Shown here one piece after another: positions 1 through 6,201 of a DNA stretch of 6,214 nt (within the stretch, counting starts at the first letter, position 1; each line of letters begins with the position of its first letter). The stretch spans positions 1 through 6,214 of the forward strand of contig NJEF01000062.1 of NCBI GenBank assembly GCA_002255065.1, read 5' to 3'. The translations under genes were made by a program, and so were the position numbers. The notes beneath the pieces are model-generated. The model was not told the DNA's origin, did not search any database, and was given only the letters and a program-made list of their open reading frames with translations. The DNA comes from Desulfurococcales archaeon ex4484_204 (GTDB taxonomy: Archaea > Thermoproteota > Thermoprotei_A > Sulfolobales > NBVN01).

Positions 1-103
1 CGCTCGCCGACCTCAGAACCAGCACTACGGATGTTAGGGATGCTGCCGCCGCTACCACCGCTACTGCTAGCGCTACCGCTATTAACACCCTGCTGTCCAG
101 CAT
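1..103 (-). CDS. N-terminus of a membrane or exported protein (partial, runs off left edge)
   Basis: An ATG at 103-101 on the minus strand opens a frame that stays open to the edge of the window (34 codons). The peptide starts MLDSRVLIAVALAVAVVAAA and goes on ASLTSVVLVLRSAS. It has a short charged start with one Arg, then about 25 hydrophobic Ala/Val/Leu residues, then Arg, which is the pattern of an uncleaved signal anchor or a signal peptide. A strong archaeal ribosome site (GGTGGGTGG at 119-111) sits about 8 bases ahead of the ATG, which argues that this is a real start. The gene is divergent from the MATE transporter gene and shares its upstream region. The function cannot be told from this fragment; a transport-system component, pilin-like protein or other surface protein are all possible. 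The plus-strand frames here are low-complexity and lack start signals. Confidence 0.65.
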   Translation of the reverse strand, partial: MLDSRVLIAVALAVAVVAAAASLTSVVLVLRSAS

Positions 104-110
104 TTTTACA

Positions 111-119
111 CCACCCACC
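111..119 (-). promoter_or_regulatory. Ribosome binding site of the left-edge minus-strand gene
   Basis: Read on the minus strand, GGTGGGTGG ends 7 bases before the ATG at 103. GGTG matches the anti-Shine-Dalgarno sequence at the 3' end of archaeal 16S rRNA, and the spacing is normal. It is the main evidence that the minus strand, not the plus strand, is coding at the left edge. Confidence 0.6.
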
Positions 120-226
120 TAGGTGCTCTAGGGTAGATATAGCTAATTGCTGGAACAGCCCTGCGACACCCTAGAACAGAACCTTAATTTACTGAGCCCG
201 CCACCTTACTCCAGGCTGACGTGGTT

Positions 227-230
227 GGAG
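227..230 (+). promoter_or_regulatory. Ribosome binding site favouring the GTG start of the MATE gene
   Basis: GGAG is followed by six bases and then GTG at 237. The longest frame begins at TTG 147, directly after an in-frame TAA at 144, and has no comparable site. This element, together with the family-typical N-terminus it produces, decides the start in favour of 237. Confidence 0.5.
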
Positions 231-236
231 TCCGGG

Positions 237-1637
237 GTGCTGAGGTACAGGGACAGGATATTGAGGGGCGGGGTCCTCTCAACAACTCTGTGGTTAGCGT
301 GGCCCATAATACTTGCTAACCTAGTGAACATATCCTACAACCTCGTGGACGCGTTCTGGCTCGGTAAGCTGGGGGCCTCAGCGTTCTCAGCACCGACTGT
401 TAGCTGGCCCCTGATAATGTTCCTCCACTCAGTCGGTATGGGGCTCAGCTTCGCCGGGGTTACCCTGATCTCCCAGTACGTAGGGGCTGGGAGCGCTGAG
501 CTAGCTAGGAGGTCTACAGGGATGTTCGTAGGGTTCATGGCCCTCGTGTCTGCAGCGGTAATGACTACAGGCTTAACCCTATCCCCAACACTCCTAAAGC
601 TAATGCAGATACCCCCAGACGTCTACCCCGAGGCCGTTAACTACATAACCATAATCTTCGCTGGGGAGCCCCTAATCTACATGGGCTTCACCTTCACATC
701 AATAGTTAATGGGTTGGGAGACACCAAGACACCTACATACCTAGGGATAGCGTCATCACTACTAAACATGGTTTTAGACCCAATACTAATCTTTGGCTGG
801 TTCGGGGCCCCAGCAATGGGTGTTAGCGGTGCTGCCCTAGCAACCATAGCCTCTAGGGGCTTAGTCGGTGTTGCCGGCCTATACCTACTTGTTAGGGGCT
901 TTAGGGGGCTTAAGATAGGTCTTAGGGACATCAGAGTTGAGGGTTGGTGGTTAAAGAAGGTTGTTAGGGTTGGGGGACCCCTAGCTATTCAGCACTCAGC
1001 TAACTCCCTGGGCTTCGTCGTTATGGCTTCCATAGTTAGCAGGTTCGGCTCCGTGGTGATAGCTGCCTACGGCTTCGGTATCAGGGTTATAGACATCATC
1101 CAGGCATTCACGTGGGGGGTCATGAGGGCTACCTCGATAATGATAGGGCAGAACGTCGGGGCTGAGGAGTACGATAGGGCTGAGAGGATCGTTAGGAGGA
1201 ACCTAGCGCTGATATCGGCTACCCTCGCCCTAGGTGCTCTAGCGATCGTTGCTTTCAGGGAGCAGCTCATATCGTTCTTCATAAGCGACCCGGCCGTGGT
1301 GTCTGAGGGATCCCGCTTCGTCCTGACCTTCGCACCCTCAATACCGTTCTTCGGGATGTTCTTCGTGGTAGGTGCTGTAGCTAGGGGGTCAGGCCACACT
1401 CTCCCCTTCACTGTTATAAGCATTATCAGGCTATGGCTCCTCAGAGTGGGGCTCTCATACATCCTAGCTGGGTCACTGGGCCCCTTAGGTATCTGGTTAG
1501 CTATGAGTGTAAGTAACTTAGGCGCTGGATTAATATCGGTTGCGTGGGTTCTTAGGGGGACATGGAAAAAGAGGGTAATCGAGATTCCTAGGGCTAGGGA
1601 GGTGCTTGCCGCCCCTCAAGGTGGTAATGGTGGCTAA
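237..1637 (+). CDS. MATE family multidrug/cation antiporter (DinF/archaeal type)
   Basis: This is an inner-membrane efflux transporter of the MATE family, which exports drugs or metabolites in exchange for H+ or Na+. From GTG 237 the product is 466 residues, the usual family length, with about twelve hydrophobic helices in two homologous halves (roughly residues 15-215 and 240-445). The family-type start ILRGGVLSTTLWLAWPIILA leads into helix 1. Key residues are Asp38 in NLVDAFWLG (helix 1) and Asn177 and Asp181 in LLNMVLDPI (helix 5). Their mutual spacing equals that of Asp41, Asn180 and Asp184, the ion-coupling residues I recall from Pyrococcus PfMATE. The conserved NGLGDTKTP follows helix 4. 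The second half has IMIGQNVGAEEYDRAERIVR, matching SQYVGAGSAELARRS in the first half. TTG 147 would add 30 residues unlike the family. The gene is monocistronic, and its TAA overlaps the stop of the convergent HAD gene. The substrate cannot be inferred. Family assignment is firm. Confidence 0.93.
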   Translation: MLRYRDRILRGGVLSTTLWLAWPIILANLVNISYNLVDAFWLGKLGASAFSAPTVSWPLIMFLHSVGMGLSFAGVTLISQYVGAGSAELARRSTGMFVGFMALVSAAVMTTGLTLSPTLLKLMQIPPDVYPEAVNYITIIFAGEPLIYMGFTFTSIVNGLGDTKTPTYLGIASSLLNMVLDPILIFGWFGAPAMGVSGAALATIASRGLVGVAGLYLLVRGFRGLKIGLRDIRVEGWWLKKVVRVGGPLAIQHSANSLGFVVMASIVSRFGSVVIAAYGFGIRVIDIIQAFTWGVMRATSIMIGQNVGAEEYDRAERIVRRNLALISATLALGALAIVAFREQLISFFISDPAVVSEGSRFVLTFAPSIPFFGMFFVVGAVARGSGHTLPFTVISIIRLWLLRVGLSYILAGSLGPLGIWLAMSVSNLGAGLISVAWVLRGTWKKRVIEIPRAREVLAAPQGGNGG

Positions 1638-2344
1638 GCCGTCTCAGCCATTAGCCCCTTAACAATATCTACGACGTGGGTAAGCCTGGGTATGAAATGT
1701 ATGTCACTCCCTATGCTTACAGGCCTATCTACATCACCCGTTATGAGGACTGCCTTAAGGCCTGCCGATAGTGCCCCACCTAAATCCTCAGATACCCCGT
1801 CACCTACATGTAGAGCCTCCTCAGGCTCTACTGAGAGCTCCCTACACACAGCTAAGAATGCCTCCCTATCCGGCTTCTGAACCCCTAGCTCGTCAGCGTA
1901 GAACTGCCTGTCTATGTAGGTAGAGAGGCCTACAGCCTTAACAACATCCCTAGTGTACATACTTGGCCAGAAAAGGACGTTCCCTAGAGTGGCTACCTTA
2001 AGTCCTAACCCCTTAACAGCCCTAACAACATCTAGGGCACCATCAACAGCTAGGACGGAGGGCTTCACAGACCTCAACGCCCTCTCTATGATGGAGGCGG
2101 CCATAAAGTCCTCAACACCTAAGAGGTCCGCGAACAGCTTAGTGGACCTATCAACAACGTTTTCAGGCCCCACTAAGCCCAGCCTACGGGCCCTCCTAGA
2201 CTCTGCGTAGGCGGCCCTCAACCTAGCTAGGGCCTCACTGAACTCAATACCGAGAACCGCGGATGCTACCCTAGCTATCTCTTCATACACCACGTCAAGC
2301 CTTAGTAGGGTATTCCAGACATCGAATAGCACGAGCCTTAGCAA
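1634..2344 (-). CDS. HAD-superfamily hydrolase, subfamily IA-like
   Basis: This is a cytoplasmic haloacid dehalogenase-superfamily enzyme that would act through an aspartyl intermediate on a small phosphorylated or halogenated substrate; which one is unknown. From TTG 2344 the product is 236 residues and begins MLRLVLFDVWNTLL. Motif I has the nucleophile Asp8, but the +2 Asp usual in phosphatases is Trp10. Motif II is VATLGN (Thr119), motif III is Lys157 in GVQKPDREAF, and motif IV is HVGDGVSED (Asp182, Asp187). A helical cap (about residues 18-95) lies between motifs I and II, as in subfamily IA. The frame runs back to ATG 2449, but the extra 35 residues (including CYINYPYPLL) look unlike HAD proteins and cover the likely promoter. 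GTG 2332 is a second possible start. The gene is convergent with the MATE gene and divergent from the peptidase gene, so it is probably transcribed alone. Confidence 0.88.
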   Translation of the reverse strand: MLRLVLFDVWNTLLRLDVVYEEIARVASAVLGIEFSEALARLRAAYAESRRARRLGLVGPENVVDRSTKLFADLLGVEDFMAASIIERALRSVKPSVLAVDGALDVVRAVKGLGLKVATLGNVLFWPSMYTRDVVKAVGLSTYIDRQFYADELGVQKPDREAFLAVCRELSVEPEEALHVGDGVSEDLGGALSAGLKAVLITGDVDRPVSIGSDIHFIPRLTHVVDIVKGLMAETA

Positions 2345-2351
2345 AGCCCAT

Positions 2352-2368
2352 CCCCTAGTCAATAGGGG
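2352..2368. repeat. Short inverted repeat, candidate operator of the HAD gene
   Basis: CCCCTA at 2352-2357 and TAGGGG at 2363-2368 form perfect 6-base arms around a 5-base spacer. Another TAGGGG follows at 2370-2375, directly next to the TATA candidate. The repeat would cover roughly -14 to +2 of the predicted HAD transcript, where a repressor dimer could block polymerase. TAGG strings are very common across this window, so chance is a real possibility. Confidence 0.35.
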
Positions 2369-2375
2369 GTAGGGG

Positions 2376-2383
2376 TAATTAAT
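2376..2383 (-). promoter_or_regulatory. Candidate TATA box of the HAD gene
   Basis: ATTAATTA read on the minus strand is the most AT-rich run upstream of the HAD gene. Its centre near 2380 predicts transcription start near 2354, about 10 bases before TTG 2344 or 22 bases before GTG 2332. That fits the short leaders common in Thermoproteota. No separate BRE is obvious. Confidence 0.4.
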
Positions 2384-2531
2384 GTAGCACCCCCCATCTA
2401 GTAGAAATCCCCGGACTATCATAGTGCTTGAGGTAGTAGCCCTAACCATGCTACGTTACTCACCATCCGTGGCTACAGGTCGTTAACCCCTATCAGATGG
2501 TTAGCAGTGTATTATGGGGCAGGCCTCTAGG

Positions 2532-2546
2532 GAAAAGTATTTTATT
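2532..2546 (+). promoter_or_regulatory. BRE/TATA promoter of the surface metallopeptidase gene
   Basis: GAAAAG followed by TATTTTATT is a typical archaeal BRE plus TATA box. With its centre near 2542, transcription should begin near 2568. That gives a nearly leaderless mRNA if GTG 2571 is the start, or a 24-base leader with GGTG at 2577-2580 if ATG 2592 is used. Confidence 0.6.
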
Positions 2547-2570
2547 CCGTACAACACTCTTACACACTAA

Positions 2571-5500
2571 GTGCTCGGTGTTGTGTACATTATGTGTGTA
2601 CTGGGTGATAGAGGCTTTCTAGGCGCATTCTCCCTAATCGCTGTAGCGCTACTATCAGTGCTCGCCCCCCTCACTACCGTGGTATCTAGTGGTGCTGAAG
2701 GTGCTTATGGAGGTCGGCAGCCGCTGGGGAACGTAACGATAGCGTGTGTTGAGGGTAGCTGTAACTGGCTTAAGGGCTACGTTGAGAGCGGTGGAGGTAG
2801 GTGGGACTTCGCCTTCGGTGTCTCTAGGCAGGGGATCGCTAGCTACTACGTTAAAGCTATGGGCTCCTGGATTAGGTCTAGGTACTACAGGGCATCCAAC
2901 ATCCTTGGGTGGGATATGTGGGTTGAGGGGAGCATTAACGGTGAGTACTTCAAGTACACATCCCTAGTGGACTATGGCGAGAAGATCGCTAGGAAGGGTA
3001 GGATGGGTCTATGGATACCTGGGATGGTGGAGATGGGTGTTTGGCTACCTGTAGGCAGTATCGGCGGTGCTGGCTCCATAATAACTTTCATAGCCTCATC
3101 AAGTAACCAGGAGTTCGCAAGTGCGTTACGAAGTGCTGCTAAGGTGGTGGGGATTAACAAGACGTCGATAATTATTAACGGGGTTAACAGGACAGCCTAC
3201 TTAGTAGCTGCTGAGGACGTGAAGCTGGGTGTGATTAACGCTAGTAGGGCCAGGGTACTGGTAGGTGAGGTAGTGCCCAACACGTACGTACCAGCAGTAA
3301 TAGAGCTCTACGACGCAAGCATCAACACCCTCAGCGGCGTTATGAGTACTGGGAGGTGTAGGTACGTACTACAGCAGTTCATATACAACAACAGGAAGTA
3401 CGTCATAGGTGGTGAGGCAGTTCCCGTACCCACGTTAAGGGTTCTAGAGGAGTTCTACAACCCCCAGGGGGACCTAGGTAGGAGGCCATCCAGTGATGCT
3501 AACGTATCGATAGTTCTAAGATCTGGTAGCGAGGTCAGGAGGTGGTTGTTCACCACCGACTCTAAGGGCTTTATAGATGGTGAGGTACCGTGGTACAATG
3601 TAACCGAGGATAGGTTCATCCCCGGGACATACCACATCAGGGTGTCCAAGAGGCAGGAGCCGCAGTACAGCTCGCTACCCACGGACGTCTTGGAGAGGGT
3701 TGACCCCTTCTACACAAAGTACGGTGGGTGGGAGGTGTACCCAGTAAACATGTTGACCATGGAGGTGGACGAGGGTGGTAACATAGAAGTCGTTAACGAC
3801 CCAAAGAAGACGTTCTCGGTAGTAAGTGCTGAGACCTTCGGGCCCGACGTCCTAATCACCTTAAGGAGGGTTGATACCTGGGACCAGTTCGTTCGTAGCA
3901 ACATAGAGGGTTTCCTCAGGGATGTAGGGGTGGTTACAGAGCCCCAGATAAGTAAGGTGTTAAGCATAAAGACGTATTACGGGACTGGAAGCGATGAGTA
4001 CAGAGCTGGCTTCAGGTTCTTCACGTGGTGGTTAACGTACGGGAAGATAAACTACATGCTTAGAGCTATAGATCAGTTCAGAGGTGCTTACGGTGAGGTA
4101 GATCTACAGACCCTGTACCATGAGTGGGGACACGGTGTTAAGCAGGTACTTCTAACAGACACTGGTGCTGACCTAGGCGGCCAGCATAAGAGCCCTGGCG
4201 CCCCGGCATCATCTATGGAGCTAGCCTACGATGAAGGGCATGCCGAGTTCTTCTCATACATGCTAATAACGTATACAGGTATTGGTTCAGACCCCTACGA
4301 TGATTATCAGGTTGGTTACACAGGGCCTACACCAGGCAATACGTTAGGGAACTACATCGAGGGCAGGATCGCTGGGTACTGGATAAAGCTCTACAACATA
4401 CCTAAGGGTTCGTACAATAGATCCCTAGTCACCACATCCTATAGGGACTTCCTCAAGACATCATTACTCTACAAGAAACTCGTTGGGCACCTGCCTAGAA
4501 CAATAGATCAGTGGATTAACGCCTACGTACTTAGAAGTGGTTTGGTTGATGCTGAGAGGGCTGTGGGCTTAGCTAATGAGAGAGGGTTTAAGCTACCATC
4601 CCTACTGATAAGTACTACCCCCGACGACATCCTATTTTATAGAGCTACCTTCTCTGGGAAGCCGGCTGTCCTCGGTAGGCCCCTAGCCCTCTTAGGTGAG
4701 GTTAGGGCTGTTGGTAAAGGTGGTGAGGTACTCACGTGTACTAGCAGGTTCTGGGATTGTAAGGACTTCCTAGGTGTTCTAATACCTGGTGTGGGTGATA
4801 GGGTTGAGGCCCTAGCTAACTCCAAGGTTCTCTACGTAAACGGTACCTCTGGGGAGGTACTCGTTGAGGTGGATATGGGGAGGGGGTCGGTCCTCACGGT
4901 ATCAACTCCCGATAGGTTGAAGCTTGTTGAGGGGACGGTCCACGTAAGAACCTCTAAGAACAACATGGTGCCAGTAGAGCTTAGCACTATAGACTTCACA
5001 ATATACATACACTCGGATGTAGTGCTTGAGAGCACCGGTAGTTCGGGTAGGCTATACGTACTGGAGGGGAGCGTCGTTGTTGAGGGACCTGATAAGGAGG
5101 TCGTCACCGTGCCCTCAAACCACTACGTAACCCTCAACGTCAGTGGGGTAGGGAGACCTGAGGTATTCACGAATATCAGTAAGTGGTGGGTTGAGGAAGG
5201 GAAGGTTGTGCCGTCGGTGAGGGAGCACTTCATGGGTGTAGGTGTTAGCAGTTCAGGTGGGGTTGTTAATCCTAAGGCATCGTTCAACCTAGATGAGGAC
5301 GAATCGATGGTGTCACTCATAACTATAGATAACCCGGGGAGGAACCACACAGCTACCTGGTACTTTAAGTGTGAGAACGGTTTTGAGGAGGTCGTGTCTA
5401 GGGAGATCCGTGAGGACACCGATAGGTTGTGGGCCTACGTCAACCTATCGAGCATAGACCCTAGGTACCTGGGTTATGGTGGGTGGGTGGTTAAGGTATA

Positions 5501-5957
5501 CATAGATGACCGCCTGGAAGTCGTGGAGGAAATTAGTGTTACGGGTAGCGTAGCTATACCAGCTAAAGTGAACACTACCTACCCCCCACCGGTAAACAGT
5601 AGCGAGGAGTACGTCATGGCCACCAAGGCTGCCCAGGTAGCTGTTAGGGGGAATGAGTCAGGGAGCAGCCGGGTGATTAAGGAGGTAGCAACAACTACTA
5701 AGGAAGCAGCAACTACAAAAACCTCAACTACAGCAACCACGAGTACCCGGGTTAGCGAGGGCGTAAGCAAGGGCTTAGTAACTACTAATACAAAATCTAA
5801 ACCTCTGGGCAACATAACCAACATCGTGAATTCCGTTAAGGAGCTCACCAAGACCCTAATGGATATGGTTAAGGACATGGGGGTGGTAGCGGTAGTAGCG
5901 GGGCTACTCATCCTAGCGGTAGTAATTACTGCAGTTGCCATAGCTAGAAGGAAGTGA
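2571..5957 (+). CDS. Surface-anchored zinc metallopeptidase (HEWGH gluzincin-like) with FecR-like module
   Basis: This is a large exported protease (1128 residues) probably displayed on the outer cell surface. I do not recognise a named family for the whole chain. Order of parts: signal peptide, n-region with Arg14 and hydrophobic core about 15-38; a Tyr/Trp-rich N-terminal region to about 300; a beta-sandwich resembling carboxypeptidase regulatory domains (about 308-360); and the peptidase domain (about 440-670). The zinc motif is HEWGH (His517, Glu518, His521), with Glu555 in YDEGHAEFFSYM as likely third ligand. This recalls the EGWSDFF motif of fungalysins and other gluzincins, and EGRIAGYWIKLYN follows. 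A FecR-like beta module comes next (about 784-876), then an Ig-like domain (about 890-1010), a Thr-rich stalk (1038-1078) and a transmembrane anchor (1104-1125) ending ARRK. Sixteen N-x-S/T sequons and few Cys (59, 64, 263, 723, 730, 934) fit an extracellular protein. ATG 2592 is an alternative start that keeps the signal peptide. Confidence 0.85.
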   Translation: MLGVVYIMCVLGDRGFLGAFSLIAVALLSVLAPLTTVVSSGAEGAYGGRQPLGNVTIACVEGSCNWLKGYVESGGGRWDFAFGVSRQGIASYYVKAMGSWIRSRYYRASNILGWDMWVEGSINGEYFKYTSLVDYGEKIARKGRMGLWIPGMVEMGVWLPVGSIGGAGSIITFIASSSNQEFASALRSAAKVVGINKTSIIINGVNRTAYLVAAEDVKLGVINASRARVLVGEVVPNTYVPAVIELYDASINTLSGVMSTGRCRYVLQQFIYNNRKYVIGGEAVPVPTLRVLEEFYNPQGDLGRRPSSDANVSIVLRSGSEVRRWLFTTDSKGFIDGEVPWYNVTEDRFIPGTYHIRVSKRQEPQYSSLPTDVLERVDPFYTKYGGWEVYPVNMLTMEVDEGGNIEVVNDPKKTFSVVSAETFGPDVLITLRRVDTWDQFVRSNIEGFLRDVGVVTEPQISKVLSIKTYYGTGSDEYRAGFRFFTWWLTYGKINYMLRAIDQFRGAYGEVDLQTLYHEWGHGVKQVLLTDTGADLGGQHKSPGAPASSMELAYDEGHAEFFSYMLITYTGIGSDPYDDYQVGYTGPTPGNTLGNYIEGRIAGYWIKLYNIPKGSYNRSLVTTSYRDFLKTSLLYKKLVGHLPRTIDQWINAYVLRSGLVDAERAVGLANERGFKLPSLLISTTPDDILFYRATFSGKPAVLGRPLALLGEVRAVGKGGEVLTCTSRFWDCKDFLGVLIPGVGDRVEALANSKVLYVNGTSGEVLVEVDMGRGSVLTVSTPDRLKLVEGTVHVRTSKNNMVPVELSTIDFTIYIHSDVVLESTGSSGRLYVLEGSVVVEGPDKEVVTVPSNHYVTLNVSGVGRPEVFTNISKWWVEEGKVVPSVREHFMGVGVSSSGGVVNPKASFNLDEDESMVSLITIDNPGRNHTATWYFKCENGFEEVVSREIREDTDRLWAYVNLSSIDPRYLGYGGWVVKVYIDDRLEVVEEISVTGSVAIPAKVNTTYPPPVNSSEEYVMATKAAQVAVRGNESGSSRVIKEVATTTKEAATTKTSTTATTSTRVSEGVSKGLVTTNTKSKPLGNITNIVNSVKELTKTLMDMVKDMGVVAVVAGLLILAVVITAVAIARRK

Positions 5958-5968
5958 TTAGGGGCTCC

Positions 5969-6181
5969 CTACACCATAAACGCTTTTTCCCACCACTCTA
6001 AAACCTTATGTTGACCTAGCCATACTGCCTTCCCTATGTACTGACTGAGCAAATTCCCAGCTTTAGGTGCTTCCTTAACCTCTAAGTTACCCCATAAACT
6101 GCGTCACTTAGTCTTCCCCGTCCCATGTTTACGACCTGGAGCCCCACTCAGTAACGCCTTGGAAAACGGCTTAAGCGGCAC
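5969..6181 (-). pseudogene. Possible decayed minus-strand gene (unrecognised)
   Basis: The minus strand from 6103 down to the TAG at 5971-5969 is open for 44 codons and reads like protein: GNLEVKEAPKAG, then LLSQYIGKAVWLGQHKV, then LEWWEKAFMV. The same frame continues upstream past an in-frame TGA at 6106-6104 to a GTG at 6181 (25 codons). A neighbouring frame carries MGRGRLSDAVYGVT from 6126. Good protein-like stretches in different frames, broken by stops, suggest an old gene that has lost its reading frame. I do not recognise the family. The order D-A-V, then L-E-V-K, loosely resembles the core of PD-(D/E)xK nucleases, but this is weak. Ordinary non-coding DNA is the main alternative. Confidence 0.25.
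5984..5988 (+). terminator. T-run, candidate terminator of the peptidase gene
   Basis: CGCTTTTTCCC lies 26 bases after the TGA stop. Archaeal RNA polymerase can stop at a short U-rich tract without a hairpin, and no hairpin is evident ahead of this one. The run is only five T long, so the call is tentative. Confidence 0.3.
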
Positions 6182-6189
6182 CTATGAAT

Positions 6190-6201
6190 TCCCTTAAAAA
6201 C
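6190..6201 (+). promoter_or_regulatory. Candidate TATA box for a gene beyond the right edge
   Basis: TCCCTTAAAAAC contains CTTAAAAA at 6193-6200, a good archaeal TATA-like box. Its centre predicts transcription start near 6223, outside the window. The same run can be read on the minus strand (TTTTTAAG), where no intact gene follows, so the plus direction is preferred. Confidence 0.3.

Larger units (their letters stand above)
104..236. promoter_or_regulatory. Divergent intergenic control region (left-edge gene / MATE gene)
   Basis: This 133-base stretch separates two divergent starts if the MATE gene begins at 237. It holds an AT-rich box TTAATTTA at 184-191 on the plus strand, which would place transcription start near 213 and leave a leader of about 24 bases carrying a GGAG ribosome site. 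For the minus-strand gene the only AT-rich candidate is around 136-146 (TTAGCTATAT read on minus). It lies rather close to the ribosome site, so it is a weaker call. Both boxes are inferred from composition and spacing only. Confidence 0.4.
2345..2570. promoter_or_regulatory. Divergent intergenic control region (HAD gene / metallopeptidase gene)
   Basis: This 226-base region lies between the starts of two divergent genes. It holds the HAD promoter candidate with an inverted repeat at the left end and a clear BRE/TATA box for the peptidase gene at the right end. In between (about 2390-2525) I see no tRNA, C/D-box pattern or plausible small gene. The minus-strand frame through 2345-2449 is open but looks non-coding. 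Confidence 0.5.

Noticed and set aside
3..122. Plus-strand open frame at the left edge (Ala/Thr-rich, ending SSIFTPPT)
   Set aside because: It is open only because the opposite strand encodes an Ala/Val-rich helix. The minus frame has an ATG with a strong ribosome site and a sensible signal-anchor peptide.
1067..1462. 131-codon minus-strand frame inside the MATE gene
   Set aside because: The plus frame is a clear conserved transporter over the same bases. The minus product has no recognisable motif or ribosome site.
2345..2449. N-terminal extension of the HAD gene to ATG 2449
   Set aside because: The 35 added residues do not resemble HAD proteins, and the stretch contains the TATA-like box and inverted repeat. 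HAD proteins normally begin just before the motif I strand, as from TTG 2344.
2384..2530. Search for tRNA, C/D-box RNA or CRISPR units in the divergent region
   Set aside because: No GGTTCRANYCC arm, paired C (RTGATGA) and D (CTGA) boxes, or spaced direct repeats were found.
5579..5941. 120-codon minus-strand frame opposite the peptidase C-terminus
   Set aside because: It is Val/Thr-rich only as the complement of the Thr-rich stalk and hydrophobic anchor, and it has no start signals.
6104..6181. P-loop-like string SGAPGRKHGTGKTK on the minus strand
   Set aside because: The spacing within the motif is wrong for a Walker A loop, the frame stops at TGA immediately afterwards, and no Walker B follows.
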